DNA of 64,000 nucleotides from Flavobacteriales bacterium (GTDB taxonomy: Bacteria > Bacteroidota > Bacteroidia > Flavobacteriales > Flavobacteriaceae), in the NCBI GenBank assembly GCA_027039975.1, contig JALWFE010000125.1, positions 1 through 64,000 of the forward strand. Reading direction: 5' to 3'. The position numbers and the translations under genes are program-made. Numbering within the stretch: position 1 is the first letter of the stretch; each line of letters begins with the position of its first letter. Under the pieces are notes generated by a model. That model was given only the letters and a program-made list of their open reading frames with translations, was not told the origin of the DNA and searched no databases. This document shows positions 52,160-60,862 of this stretch, one piece after another.

Positions 52160-55100
52160 TTACTTAATAATCAACTTGCTAACATAGGATTTGTTCTCTG
52201 ATGCTACTTTTACAAAGTAAACACCCTTTTGAACATGTCCTAAGTTAACCGTATAATTATCACTATCAATAGTATTATGGTAAATTTCTTTACCGGTCAA
52301 AGTATAAATGTAGACTTGTGCATTTTTCAAATCATGTGACTTGATAACAAATTGTCCTGTTGTCGGGTTAGGATAAATTGCCGTTACATTGGTCAATTCA
52401 TCAATGCCACTGGCTAAATCAAGTTTAAAGTCATCAATCATCAAGATATCTTGACCGGCAGGAGATTTACCATGGAAAGCGAAATAATATATACCGTCAG
52501 AAGGTACTGTTATATTATAATTTGCAAATTCGTGACAACCATCAGCAATACCGGTTTCAGACAAAATTTGAGTACCGTTCAATGCATCGGCAGAGGTTGC
52601 TCCGGTAGATATATAAACATCCATATCTTCTACAAATGCGGCTGTTCCATCATTTCCGTAAGAGAATTCCAAAGCATAGGTTGTTCCGGCAGATAAATCA
52701 AATCCGGGTGAGAACAACCAATCATTCATATCATACACATCATTGAATTTTACAAATGCCACATAGTCACCATTACCTGATACACAAGAAAGTGATGTAG
52801 GAGCCGTGCCTCTCATCCAAGTTTTGCCGTCACCATTTGCATCTTGGGTTGTCCAACATCCCATAGTAATATCAAAATCTTGCATGTAAGGTAATTGCGT
52901 ATCACAAAGAGTGGTAAAGGTGTATGGTCCCGACCACATACTTTCATCGCCACCACCACAATCTGATTGGACATAGAAATCGTAAGTAACAGCGGCATCT
53001 AATCCTGTTAAAGTATAAGGATTGCTCGTAACGGCTACAACGGTTCCTTGTCCGGGCGTAAATCCTGACATTCCGTATTCTATGTTCCAAGCGGTAGCCG
53101 GACCGTTTTCCGTCCAACCCAAATCGGCAGAATGTGCCGTTATATTTGATGCTGTCAAGTTAGTTGGTCTCGGACAGGTAGGACATGCTTCAAAACCTGA
53201 AGGTATCGTAGAATCACCTATATCACCCGGTTCAACGCCTCCTGCTCCTTCGTCGGCTAACATTACATTATTATTGTCATAAACTATATATTCATTTTCA
53301 GAACTGAAACTTCCCGGTGTATAATCAAACGACAAGATATCACCTTGGTTAACAGGGATATAATAAGTTTCTGGGCCGTAACCACTATCCAAAGTAACAT
53401 TCATAAAGGCGGTACCGTTAACATAAATTGTCAATAAACCACCATTCCAGCCGTCACCCCAAGAGTCTATCAAATCAACTCTAAAGAAACCACAAGTTCC
53501 TGAGGTCATAAAGGTATAAGGACCTTCCCAGTTACTGAGGTCTCCACCACCACAATCGGATTGAACATAAAAATCATAAGTGGTAGCCGGGGTTAAGCCG
53601 GTCAAAGTATAAGGATTACTTGTAACTGCAACTACTGTTCCTTGTCCTTGAGTAAATCCGGCAGGACCGTATTCAATATTCCAAGCGGTTGCTGAACCGG
53701 TCTCCGTCCATGATAATTCAGCTTCTGTATCCGTTACATTGTTCACAGATAAATTGATAGGGGTAGGACATAAAGGACAAGCTTCCAAACCAGACGGTAC
53801 AGCAGGATCACCTACACTATTTGGTGTGCCGTTAGCACCTTCATTTGCTAATTCAAAATTGTTATTATCATAAACGATATATTGATTTTCATCACTAAAA
53901 GAACCTGCTGTATAAACAAATGATAAAATATCTCCCGTATTAACAGGAATGTAATGAGATTCAGGACCTGTTCCGTTGTCTAATGTTAAATTTGCAAAAA
54001 GGTTTCCATTTATATAAACCGTCAATAAACCACCATTCCAGCCGTCACCCCAAGAATCGATTAAATCCACTCTAAAGAACCCACAAGTTCCTGCTGTCAT
54101 AAAAGTATATGGACCTGTCCAACTGCTGACATCTCCACCGCCACAATCAGCTTGAACATAAAAATCATAAGAAGTTGCCGGTGTTAAACCCGTTAAAGTA
54201 TATGGATTGCTGGTTACGGCGACGACTGTACCGGAGCCTTGTGTAAATCCGGCCGGACCGTATTCGATATTCCAAGCGGTTGCAGAACCGTTTTCCGTCC
54301 AAGACAATTCGGCAGAATCAGATGAGATATTAGCTGCGCTCAAGAATGAAGGATGAGGACAAGTAGGTGCTTCTTGAATTATAATATCATCAATAGCAAT
54401 ATCACCTTCATATCCACTACCTCTTATAGCTCTAAATCTTATTTGAGTAACATTATTTGCCAATAAAACGGTAGCTTCCAACCAAGGATCCGCATCAGAT
54501 GTTTGTTGTTGTCCTGTCAAAGTCCAAACGTCATTTGTCCAAGTTGTTCCATCATAAGTATCAACAGATAGTGTACCTATATCGGCACCATACATAAAAT
54601 AATAAAAACTCAATTGAGGTTGTGACAAACCGGACAAATCCAAGATGGGACTAATTAATTCCGCAATATCTCCGGGATTGGAACCTGATGATTCCGTATA
54701 TGCATACATCATTCCGGTGTGAGGAGCGGCAGGACCTGTATCGGAAGAAGGTGTGGCACTATCAGCCGGTGTCCAACGGTAAGGCGGATCAAAAGCTCCT
54801 GCACCTGAAACATTTTCAGGATTTCCCGACCAACAACTCATTAACCAATCTGCTTCGGTATTTGCAGTTACATCTTCAAATCCATAGTTATAAGGATATG
54901 TAGAAACTACATCACAAAGTGTACGGAATGTGAAAGGACCTTCCCAAGTACTAAGGTCTCCACCACCACAATCGGATTGCACATAGAAATCATAAGAAGT
55001 TGCAGATGTTAAACCTGTTAAAGTATAAGGATTACTGGTTACTGCAACGACAGTTCCCGAACCTTGTGCAAATCCTACTGGACCGTATTCTATATTCCAA

Positions 55101-56542
55101 GCTGTTGCAGAACCGTTTTCTGTCCAAGACAATTCCGCCGAGTCAGAGGTAATATTGGATGCTGAAAAACCTGTTGGTGATGGACAAGGAGGCGCTTCTT
55201 GAATTGTAATATCATCAATAGCGATATCACTTTCGTATCCACCGCCTCTTACAGCTCTAAATCTAATTTTTGTAACATTGTTTGAAAAATATACAGTGGC
55301 TTCCAACCAAGGATCCGCATCAGATGTTTGTTGTTGTCCTGTCAAAGTCCAAACGTCATTTGTCCAAGTTGTTCCATCATAAGTATCAACAGATAGTGTA
55401 CCTATATCGTCACCATACATAAAATAATAGAAACTCAATTGAGGTTGAGATAAACTTGACAAGTCTAAAATAGGACTGATTAACTCTGCTACATCACCGG
55501 CATTGGAATTTGATGCTTCCGTATATGCATACATCGTTCCGGTGTGAGGACCGGCAGGTCCTGTACCGGAAGAAGGAGTAGAAGCGTCAATTGGTGTCCA
55601 TCGGTAAGGAGGATCATAAGTGCCTGCACCTACTGTGTTTTGAGGATTAGCCGACCAGCAACTTTGTGTCCAATCAGCTTCTGTATTTGCAGTGGTATCT
55701 TCAAAGCCATAACTGTAAGGGAATGTAGAAACCGTATTGCATTCCGTAGTAAAAGTAAAAGGACCTACCCAACCGCTGGTATCTCCACCACCACAATCAG
55801 CTTGAACATAAAAATCATAAGAAGTTGCCGCTGTTAAACCCGTTAAAGTATAAGGATTACTGGTTACGGCAACGACAGTTCCCGAACCTTGTGGAAATCC
55901 GGCCGGACCGTATTCGATATTCCAAGCCGTAGCGGAACCGGTCTCTGTCCAAGACAATTCAGCGGAATCCACTGTTATATTAGCAGCGGATAAATTGTCA
56001 GGAGGCAAACAAGAAGGTTGTAATTCCACAACAATATCATCCAAACCAATTGCGTAACCATAATTTATGGTTCCGACAAATCTAATTTGCGTAGTTGCAG
56101 TCGGTGTAAAACTGTCTAAATAAATTGTTTCATCTACCCAGTCCGGAATATCGTTTTGATAATCGGCTACCGTACTCCAAATTGCTCCTCCGTCTGTCGA
56201 AATCTCAACAGTCAAAGTGTTTTGATCTCCTGCCCATTGCGGTTGAACATGAGAGAATTTTAATTGGTAAGCACCGGATGACAAATCCAAAACCGGGGTA
56301 ACCAAAGCCGTTTGTGAACCGGTATAACCGGATTCATAAAAACTTGCTGAGCTGTTTCCATTGTAAGGACAAGCAGCAGGGCCCGTGCTACCACCACAAT
56401 CTGACCAATCCAGTGTACCGGTAATGTAATCTTGTGTCATTGAACCGGGAACACCCGACTCAAAATCTTCACTAAAAACTTGCGCTTTTACTTGCCAACC
56501 AAAGGCAAACAAAACAAGTAGAAAAGTAATTATTTTTTTCAT
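52160..56542 (-). CDS. Large secreted adhesin with FN3 repeats, MAM-like domains and a T9SS sorting domain
   Basis: A 1460-residue protein. Order: signal peptide (1-20); a jelly-roll domain (about 24-175); five fibronectin type III domains, each with a WTENGSATAWNIEYGPAGF-type core; two MAM-like domains after FN3-1 and FN3-2 (FPYSYGFEDTTANTEADW and related); two copies of a GFFRVDLIDSWGDGWNGGLL domain after FN3-3 and FN3-4; a final jelly-roll; and a T9SS type A sorting domain (AIYPNPTTGQFVI to the end, SKLIIK). It is anchored or released at the cell surface after T9SS export. Two stretches of the gene are identical over 111 nt (54474-54584 and 55299-55409), a sign of recent homogenisation. 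No catalytic site is seen. Confidence 0.93.
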   Translation of the reverse strand: MKKIITFLLVLFAFGWQVKAQVFSEDFESGVPGSMTQDYITGTLDWSDCGGSTGPAACPYNGNSSASFYESGYTGSQTALVTPVLDLSSGAYQLKFSHVQPQWAGDQNTLTVEISTDGGAIWSTVADYQNDIPDWVDETIYLDSFTPTATTQIRFVGTINYGYAIGLDDIVVELQPSCLPPDNLSAANITVDSAELSWTETGSATAWNIEYGPAGFPQGSGTVVAVTSNPYTLTGLTAATSYDFYVQADCGGGDTSGWVGPFTFTTECNTVSTFPYSYGFEDTTANTEADWTQSCWSANPQNTVGAGTYDPPYRWTPIDASTPSSGTGPAGPHTGTMYAYTEASNSNAGDVAELISPILDLSSLSQPQLSFYYFMYGDDIGTLSVDTYDGTTWTNDVWTLTGQQQTSDADPWLEATVYFSNNVTKIRFRAVRGGGYESDIAIDDITIQEAPPCPSPTGFSASNITSDSAELSWTENGSATAWNIEYGPVGFAQGSGTVVAVTSNPYTLTGLTSATSYDFYVQSDCGGGDLSTWEGPFTFRTLCDVVSTYPYNYGFEDVTANTEADWLMSCWSGNPENVSGAGAFDPPYRWTPADSATPSSDTGPAAPHTGMMYAYTESSGSNPGDIAELISPILDLSGLSQPQLSFYYFMYGADIGTLSVDTYDGTTWTNDVWTLTGQQQTSDADPWLEATVLLANNVTQIRFRAIRGSGYEGDIAIDDIIIQEAPTCPHPSFLSAANISSDSAELSWTENGSATAWNIEYGPAGFTQGSGTVVAVTSNPYTLTGLTPATSYDFYVQADCGGGDVSSWTGPYTFMTAGTCGFFRVDLIDSWGDGWNGGLLTVYINGNLFANLTLDNGTGPESHYIPVNTGDILSFVYTAGSFSDENQYIVYDNNNFELANEGANGTPNSVGDPAVPSGLEACPLCPTPINLSVNNVTDTEAELSWTETGSATAWNIEYGPAGFTQGQGTVVAVTSNPYTLTGLTPATTYDFYVQSDCGGGDLSNWEGPYTFMTSGTCGFFRVDLIDSWGDGWNGGLLTIYVNGTAFMNVTLDSGYGPETYYIPVNQGDILSFDYTPGSFSSENEYIVYDNNNVMLADEGAGGVEPGDIGDSTIPSGFEACPTCPRPTNLTASNITAHSADLGWTENGPATAWNIEYGMSGFTPGQGTVVAVTSNPYTLTGLDAAVTYDFYVQSDCGGGDESMWSGPYTFTTLCDTQLPYMQDFDITMGCWTTQDANGDGKTWMRGTAPTSLSCVSGNGDYVAFVKFNDVYDMNDWLFSPGFDLSAGTTYALEFSYGNDGTAAFVEDMDVYISTGATSADALNGTQILSETGIADGCHEFANYNITVPSDGIYYFAFHGKSPAGQDILMIDDFKLDLASGIDELTNVTAIYPNPTTGQFVIKSHDLKNAQVYIYTLTGKEIYHNTIDSDNYTVNLGHVQKGVYFVKVASENKSYVSKLIIK

Positions 56543-56569
56543 AGTCTCGAAAATTTATTTATTAATTAA

Positions 56570-56577
56570 CAAATATA
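56570..56577 (-). promoter_or_regulatory. -7 element TATATTTG of the FN3 adhesin gene
   Basis: A perfect minus-strand TAnnTTTG match 27 bp upstream of the ATG. The rest of the 56543-56909 spacer is AT-rich and holds only this and the terminator at 56832. Confidence 0.7.
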
Positions 56578-56831
56578 TAAAAAAAAAGATTGACACAAAA
56601 CAACAAGCTTTATTTTTTATTATTTATTTGATGCATTTTAAAAAAAATATACTAAAACCAGTTATTTGTTAATAAAATGATTTTTGCTAATGCCAAATGG
56701 TATTTTTTTTGTCTAGTAAAAAATCCGCGATGTGCGTCTATTTATAATAAAGATACAGAAAAAACGATTTATTAGACTAAAAAAAATTGTTTTTGTGTAA
56801 ATCAATATCAATACAAAAAAATGTTAAAAAC

Positions 56832-56862
56832 AAAAAAAGCCGCTTCAAATCTGAAACGGCTT
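56832..56862 (-). terminator. Terminator of the exbB-exbD operon
   Basis: AAGCCGCTTCA pairs with TGAAACGGCTT (one G-T) around a 4-nt loop. On the minus strand it is followed by seven T. It lies about 48 bp after the last exbD stop. Confidence 0.88.
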
Positions 56863-56909
56863 ACTAAAATTAACCTAAATATTTTACATATTTAATTAAT
56901 GTTAATGTA

Positions 56910-57398
56910 TTATCTTTTAAAATTTGAAAAAACTTCTCCTTTTCTGGTAGAATAATTTACTTTTAAAGCATTTACTTTACGTAATTCTTCTTTGATATCG
57001 GTTATGATACCCATACCTACATTTTCATCGGCTTTGATAGAGGTAATCATCAAGGGTTTTTCTTCTTCCCGTTTAGCGGCTCGCTCTTTTAAGACAAAAG
57101 GACCTACATCACTTACATTGGCAAAAGCATCATCCAATTGAATACGCGGTTCTTTACCATATTTGGTTTGATATTTTTTTATAGGAGTTCCTACATATAT
57201 AAAGGATACCAAACCTTTTTTTTCTATTTTTTTGACTTGGTCAGCCGAAGGCATTCTAACCGTTACTTTTCTTTCGCCATTTTCTCTCATAACAGTTGCC
57301 ACCATAAAAAAGAATAAAAGCATAAATACTATATCCGGTAATGACGCCGTTGAAATAGCCGGCGTTCCGCTGTCTTTTTTCTTTGAAAATTTGCTCAT
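56910..57398 (-). CDS. exbD: ExbD/TolR-type biopolymer transport protein (second copy)
   Basis: A 162-residue protein: cytoplasmic N-terminus, one membrane helix (about 25-45, LPDIVFMLLFFFMVATVM, with the functional Asp in the PDIVFMLLFF segment) and a periplasmic domain with RIQLDDAFANV and IKADENVGMGIITDIKEELRK. It is a proton-channel component that energises TonB. Last gene of exbB-membrane protein-exbD-exbD; 7 bp after the first exbD. Confidence 0.93.
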   Translation of the reverse strand: MSKFSKKKDSGTPAISTASLPDIVFMLLFFFMVATVMRENGERKVTVRMPSADQVKKIEKKGLVSFIYVGTPIKKYQTKYGKEPRIQLDDAFANVSDVGPFVLKERAAKREEEKPLMITSIKADENVGMGIITDIKEELRKVNALKVNYSTRKGEVFSNFKR

Positions 57399-57405
57399 AA
57401 CTTAA

Positions 57406-57933
57406 CTAACTTTTTGGTAATGATTCTGCAATTTTTTGCGGATAAGCATCCTTAACCGCTTTTTGTTCATCCTCAGTTAATTTATCAAAAGGTTTGCCAT
57501 ACTTTTGTTTCGCATAACGGTTTCTTATGTCGTTGTAAGCCGCTATCAATTCGTTATACACCGAGATATACATCTTATAACTGGTTTCACGGCTGTGTTT
57601 GATACTGATAACCGCTTTTTGCGGATTATCGGATGATTTGGGATCTTTTCCGTTATTGGTTATAAAAGCAATGGCAATCCTTTTAACGTCTTTTACTTTT
57701 GCCGGTTCTTCTTCAATCAACATTTTATCTTGTCCGTTAATCACTATTTCCAGTACGTTTTTCTTTTTAATTACCGGTGGCGGCGGTTGGTTTTTATCTA
57801 CCGGTGGCGGCAATTTTCTACGGATACCGTAATTACTTTCCATAGTAGTGGTAACCAAGAAAAAAATCAATAGCAAAAAAGCTATATCCGCCATTGAACC
57901 GGCATTGATTTCTTGTAATTTTCTTTTAGCCAT
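57406..57933 (-). CDS. exbD: ExbD/TolR-type biopolymer transport protein (first copy)
   Basis: A 175-residue protein: N-terminus with INAGSMADIAFLLLIFFLVTTTM (helix about 14-36 with the conserved Asp17), a Pro-rich linker (PPPVDKNQPPPP), and a periplasmic domain ending in an extra Lys-rich segment (QKYGKPFDKLTEDEQKAV). Two ExbD paralogues per locus is usual in Bacteroidota; the pair may form a heteromeric subunit. Confidence 0.93.
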   Translation of the reverse strand: MAKRKLQEINAGSMADIAFLLLIFFLVTTTMESNYGIRRKLPPPVDKNQPPPPVIKKKNVLEIVINGQDKMLIEEEPAKVKDVKRIAIAFITNNGKDPKSSDNPQKAVISIKHSRETSYKMYISVYNELIAAYNDIRNRYAKQKYGKPFDKLTEDEQKAVKDAYPQKIAESLPKS

Positions 57934-57956
57934 TTTTTTAGTTTTAATAAGTTTAA

Positions 57957-58460
57957 TTATTCTTCATCTCCTTCTTCTTCCGCTTCCTCATCATACTCTT
58001 CTTCATATTCTTCTACTGAGCCAGTTCTTTTTTCACCGGCAAGCGACAAAACGGGAGATAAGAACATCAATAATACGGCAATAGTTCCTAAAATATAAAA
58101 TGTATATAAGCCTGTATCCACCCAATTGGATGTAACGGCGTCCACATCAATATTCGGATAATAATGTTCGGCTTCGTTTGAAGCTAAAACGTATTTTGCT
58201 ATGGCCACAATAGCTAAAAATATAATAGTTACAATTGCTGTCCGCTTTAATTTCTCGGGATGAGAAATCATTTCTTTGAGCCAAACCCAAATTGAAGCTA
58301 AAACGGCAATCAGCAGCACAAAATATGTAAATTTAATCATTCCGTCGATAGCACCACCTGCATTATCCGAATCTTTCATAATCATAATGTAGAATATCAA
58401 ACCGATAACGGCTATTATTCCAACTATGATTTTATTTATTAAAGTTATTTTATTGTTCAT
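57957..58460 (-). CDS. Polytopic membrane protein of unknown function in the exb operon
   Basis: A 167-residue protein with four predicted membrane helices (about 8-28, 40-61, 73-90 and 112-138) and a strongly acidic cytoplasmic or periplasmic tail (EEYEEEYDEEAEEEGDEE is within the last 20 residues). It is always, in my memory, found between exbB and exbD in flavobacteria, but I know no function. An 8-bp gap separates it from exbB. Confidence 0.75.
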   Translation of the reverse strand: MNNKITLINKIIVGIIAVIGLIFYIMIMKDSDNAGGAIDGMIKFTYFVLLIAVLASIWVWLKEMISHPEKLKRTAIVTIIFLAIVAIAKYVLASNEAEHYYPNIDVDAVTSNWVDTGLYTFYILGTIAVLLMFLSPVLSLAGEKRTGSVEEYEEEYDEEAEEEGDEE

Positions 58461-58468
58461 TTTTAAAT

Positions 58469-59245
58469 TTATTTATTGTGACTATATTTTACCAACATAT
58501 CAACCAAAGATATCGATGCATCTTCCATTTTATTGACAATACTGTCGATTTTAGCAATGATAAAATTATAGAAAACTTGCAAAATAATAGCTACAATCAG
58601 ACCGAAAACGGTTGTCAACAAAGCCACTTTAATACCGCCTGCTACCAATGAAGGTTGCATATCGCCGGCTGCTTCGATTTTGTCAAAAGCTTGAATCATA
58701 CCGATAACCGTACCCATAAACCCGAACATCGGTGCCACTGCAATAAACAAAGCCAACCAAGAAACATTTTTTTCCAATTGTCCTACTTGAACATTACCAT
58801 AAGAAATAACGGCTTTTTCGGCAGCGTCAACACCTTCGTCCATTCGTTCCAAACCTTCATAAAAAATAGCGGCAATAGGTCCTTTCTTTTCTCTCAACAA
58901 ATCTTTGGCTTCTTCAACACCACCTTCATCCAAAGCCATTTCAACTTCTTCCAATAATTTGTCGGTATTGGTATCGGCAAAGGACAGATAAATAATTCTT
59001 TCAATAGCTACAGCCAAACCTAATATTAAAGTCAGCAATACAATACCCATAAAAGCAGGCCCTCCTTCGACAAAACGTTTTTTAAGTTCTTGGTGGAAAG
59101 ATGCCGTATCAGCGGCATTATCACCTGAATTTTTAGCTTTTTCCACCTTTTTCTCGGTTTGAGCTTTCGCATCTTGTGCTTGAATGTTTGAAGTTACAAA
59201 AAACAACATTCCTACAATAGCCAGAATAGTAAATACTTTTTTCAT
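58469..59245 (-). CDS. exbB: ExbB/TolQ/MotA-family proton channel protein
   Basis: A 258-residue protein: signal-like N-terminus (1-23, ending IQAQD), a short periplasmic linker, a helix (about 61-82, FMGIVLLTLILGLAVAIER), a cytoplasmic helical domain, then two further helices (about 163-185 and 203-226) with the family motif APMFGFMGTVIGMIQAFDKI and GGIKVALLTTVFGLIVAI. It forms the stator channel with the ExbD proteins and powers TonB-dependent receptors such as the one at 3965. Confidence 0.95.
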   Translation of the reverse strand: MKKVFTILAIVGMLFFVTSNIQAQDAKAQTEKKVEKAKNSGDNAADTASFHQELKKRFVEGGPAFMGIVLLTLILGLAVAIERIIYLSFADTNTDKLLEEVEMALDEGGVEEAKDLLREKKGPIAAIFYEGLERMDEGVDAAEKAVISYGNVQVGQLEKNVSWLALFIAVAPMFGFMGTVIGMIQAFDKIEAAGDMQPSLVAGGIKVALLTTVFGLIVAIILQVFYNFIIAKIDSIVNKMEDASISLVDMLVKYSHNK

Positions 59246-59298
59246 ATCAATTTTAATTTAATAGTTTTTATTCGGTTAAACATTATTTCAATTGTTAG

Positions 59299-59386
59299 CG
59301 GAGAGAGAGGGATTCGAACCCTCGGTACGCTTGTGACGCACACACGCTTTCCAGGCGTGCACCTTCGGCCTCTCGGTCATCTCTCC
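59299..59386 (-). tRNA. tRNA-Ser (anticodon GGA)
   Basis: An 88-nt class II tRNA on the minus strand: acceptor GGAGAGA/TCTCTCC, anticodon stem CACGC/GCGTG with loop CTGGAAA, a long variable arm, T-arm GAGGG TTCGAAT CCCTC. Discriminator G. CCA is not encoded. Confidence 0.97.
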
Positions 59387-59393
59387 GGCGCCA

Positions 59394-59401
59394 CAAATAT
59401 A
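59394..59401 (-). promoter_or_regulatory. -7 element TATATTTG of tRNA-Ser
   Basis: A perfect minus-strand TAnnTTTG match 7 bp upstream of the mature 5' end. Confidence 0.75.
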
Positions 59402-59552
59402 ATCGGTTTTTATTGAATGAACAAATTTCGTCTTTTTCTTTAATTAACAACGTAAATTTATAACTTTTTGGTATTTATTCCGGTAAAAATTTTATTTTTA
59501 ATGAAAAATTGCCTTCATTTTTGATTTTCTTCTAAAAAAAAATGAATAAATA

Positions 59553-60578
59553 TTAACTCATTTCTCCTCTTAACGGCCTTTCAAAAGCCGATTTTATACT
59601 TTTTTTAGAAAGATTTTTACTCAATAAATACATCATTTTGGTCAATGCCGCCTCCGTAGTCAAATCTTTTCCGTTGTAAACACCAGCTGACATCAGCCGT
59701 CTTCCGGTTTCATATTTATATGGTGCAATACGTCCTTTTTGACACTGGGTTACATTAATTATATGTATAGATTTATTTTCGACGGCATCTTTTATCAAAT
59801 TGATAAACCAATCGTCAACCGGTGCATTCCCCGAACCGTAAGTTTCCAAAATTATAGCTTTAATACGGGGCAAGTTGATAATATGAGACAAATACGTTTC
59901 GGTAATGGCAGGATGTAATTTTACAACTATAACATTTTGCTCCAAACCGGTATGGGCATAAAATATCCCGTCTGGAACCGGCAATATACGGTTTTTAAAA
60001 AAATTCAATTCCACACCGGATTGTGCCAGCGGTAAATAATTTGGTGAATCAAAAGCGTTAAAATGTTCGGAACTGGCTTTTACCGTTCTGTTGCCACGCA
60101 AAAGTTTGAATTCAAAATAAATACCAACCTCCGGCACTACCGGTTTTCCATTTTCATAGCTCCCGGCAATTTGAATGGAAGTAATGATATTCTCTTTGGC
60201 ATCGGTACGCAAGTCGCCAATAGGCAATTGTGAACCGGTCAAAATTACAGGCTTTGACAAATTTTCCAACATAAAACTCAATGCCGAAGCCGTATATGCC
60301 ATTGTGTCGGAACCGTGTAAAATAACAAAACCGTCATAGTTGTCGTAATGCTCTTTTATAAGCTCAGCCAAAAGTATCCAATGATACGGCCGGACATTGG
60401 ACGAATCGATAGGATCTTCTATTGATATCGTATCAATTTTTTTATCTATCAATTGCAATTCCGGAATCTTATCGAGCAACTCATCAAAATCAAACGGCAC
60501 CAACGACCCGGTCTTTAAGTCCTTGTACATCCCGATTGTACCACCGGTATAAATCATTAAAATTTGATTGTTGGACAT
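59553..60578 (-). CDS. ansA: Type I asparaginase
   Basis: A 341-residue cytoplasmic L-asparaginase from the ATG at 60578: catalytic-Thr motif MIYTGGTIGM (about 7-16), second motif HGSDTMAYTASALSFML, and TGSQLPIGDLRTDAKEN. An in-frame Met 48 bp upstream lies beyond the -7 element and is not used. In flavobacteria ansA is regularly upstream of tRNA-Ser and the exbB-exbD locus, as here. Confidence 0.95.
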   Translation of the reverse strand: MSNNQILMIYTGGTIGMYKDLKTGSLVPFDFDELLDKIPELQLIDKKIDTISIEDPIDSSNVRPYHWILLAELIKEHYDNYDGFVILHGSDTMAYTASALSFMLENLSKPVILTGSQLPIGDLRTDAKENIITSIQIAGSYENGKPVVPEVGIYFEFKLLRGNRTVKASSEHFNAFDSPNYLPLAQSGVELNFFKNRILPVPDGIFYAHTGLEQNVIVVKLHPAITETYLSHIINLPRIKAIILETYGSGNAPVDDWFINLIKDAVENKSIHIINVTQCQKGRIAPYKYETGRRLMSAGVYNGKDLTTEAALTKMMYLLSKNLSKKSIKSAFERPLRGEMS

Positions 60579-60596
60579 TGATTTTTGTATTTGAAC

Positions 60597-60604
60597 CAAA
60601 TATA
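60597..60604 (-). promoter_or_regulatory. -7 element TATATTTG of ansA
   Basis: A perfect minus-strand TAnnTTTG match 18 bp upstream of the ATG at 60578. It decides the start codon. Confidence 0.75.
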
Positions 60605-60836
60605 AAAAATATTTATAGCACAACAACTGATTATTCTGCTAAAAATACGGGATCTTTATTTTATACTGCTTATGCAATCAACATAGTTCAATAAATTATA
60701 CTATTTTCAAGTAGTGGCATCTGTTTACTTCCTGCTATTGTCAGGTATATCAAATTATTTTCAGGTTTTTTATATTTTAAATAGGTATAAAAATGTTAAA
60801 ATCCTGCTGCAAATATCTTTCTTTTCAAATTTAGTT

Positions 60837-60844
60837 TATTTTTG
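60837..60844 (+). promoter_or_regulatory. -7 element TATTTTTG of the first TPR-histidine kinase
   Basis: A perfect TAnnTTTG match 18 bp upstream of the GTG start at 60863. Confidence 0.7.
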
Positions 60845-60862
60845 TAAAATAAATAAGGAATC

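Noticed and set aside
60579-60626. Upstream start for ansA
   Set aside because: The extra 16 residues overlap and precede the -7 element at 60597-60604, so they cannot be in the transcript from that promoter.
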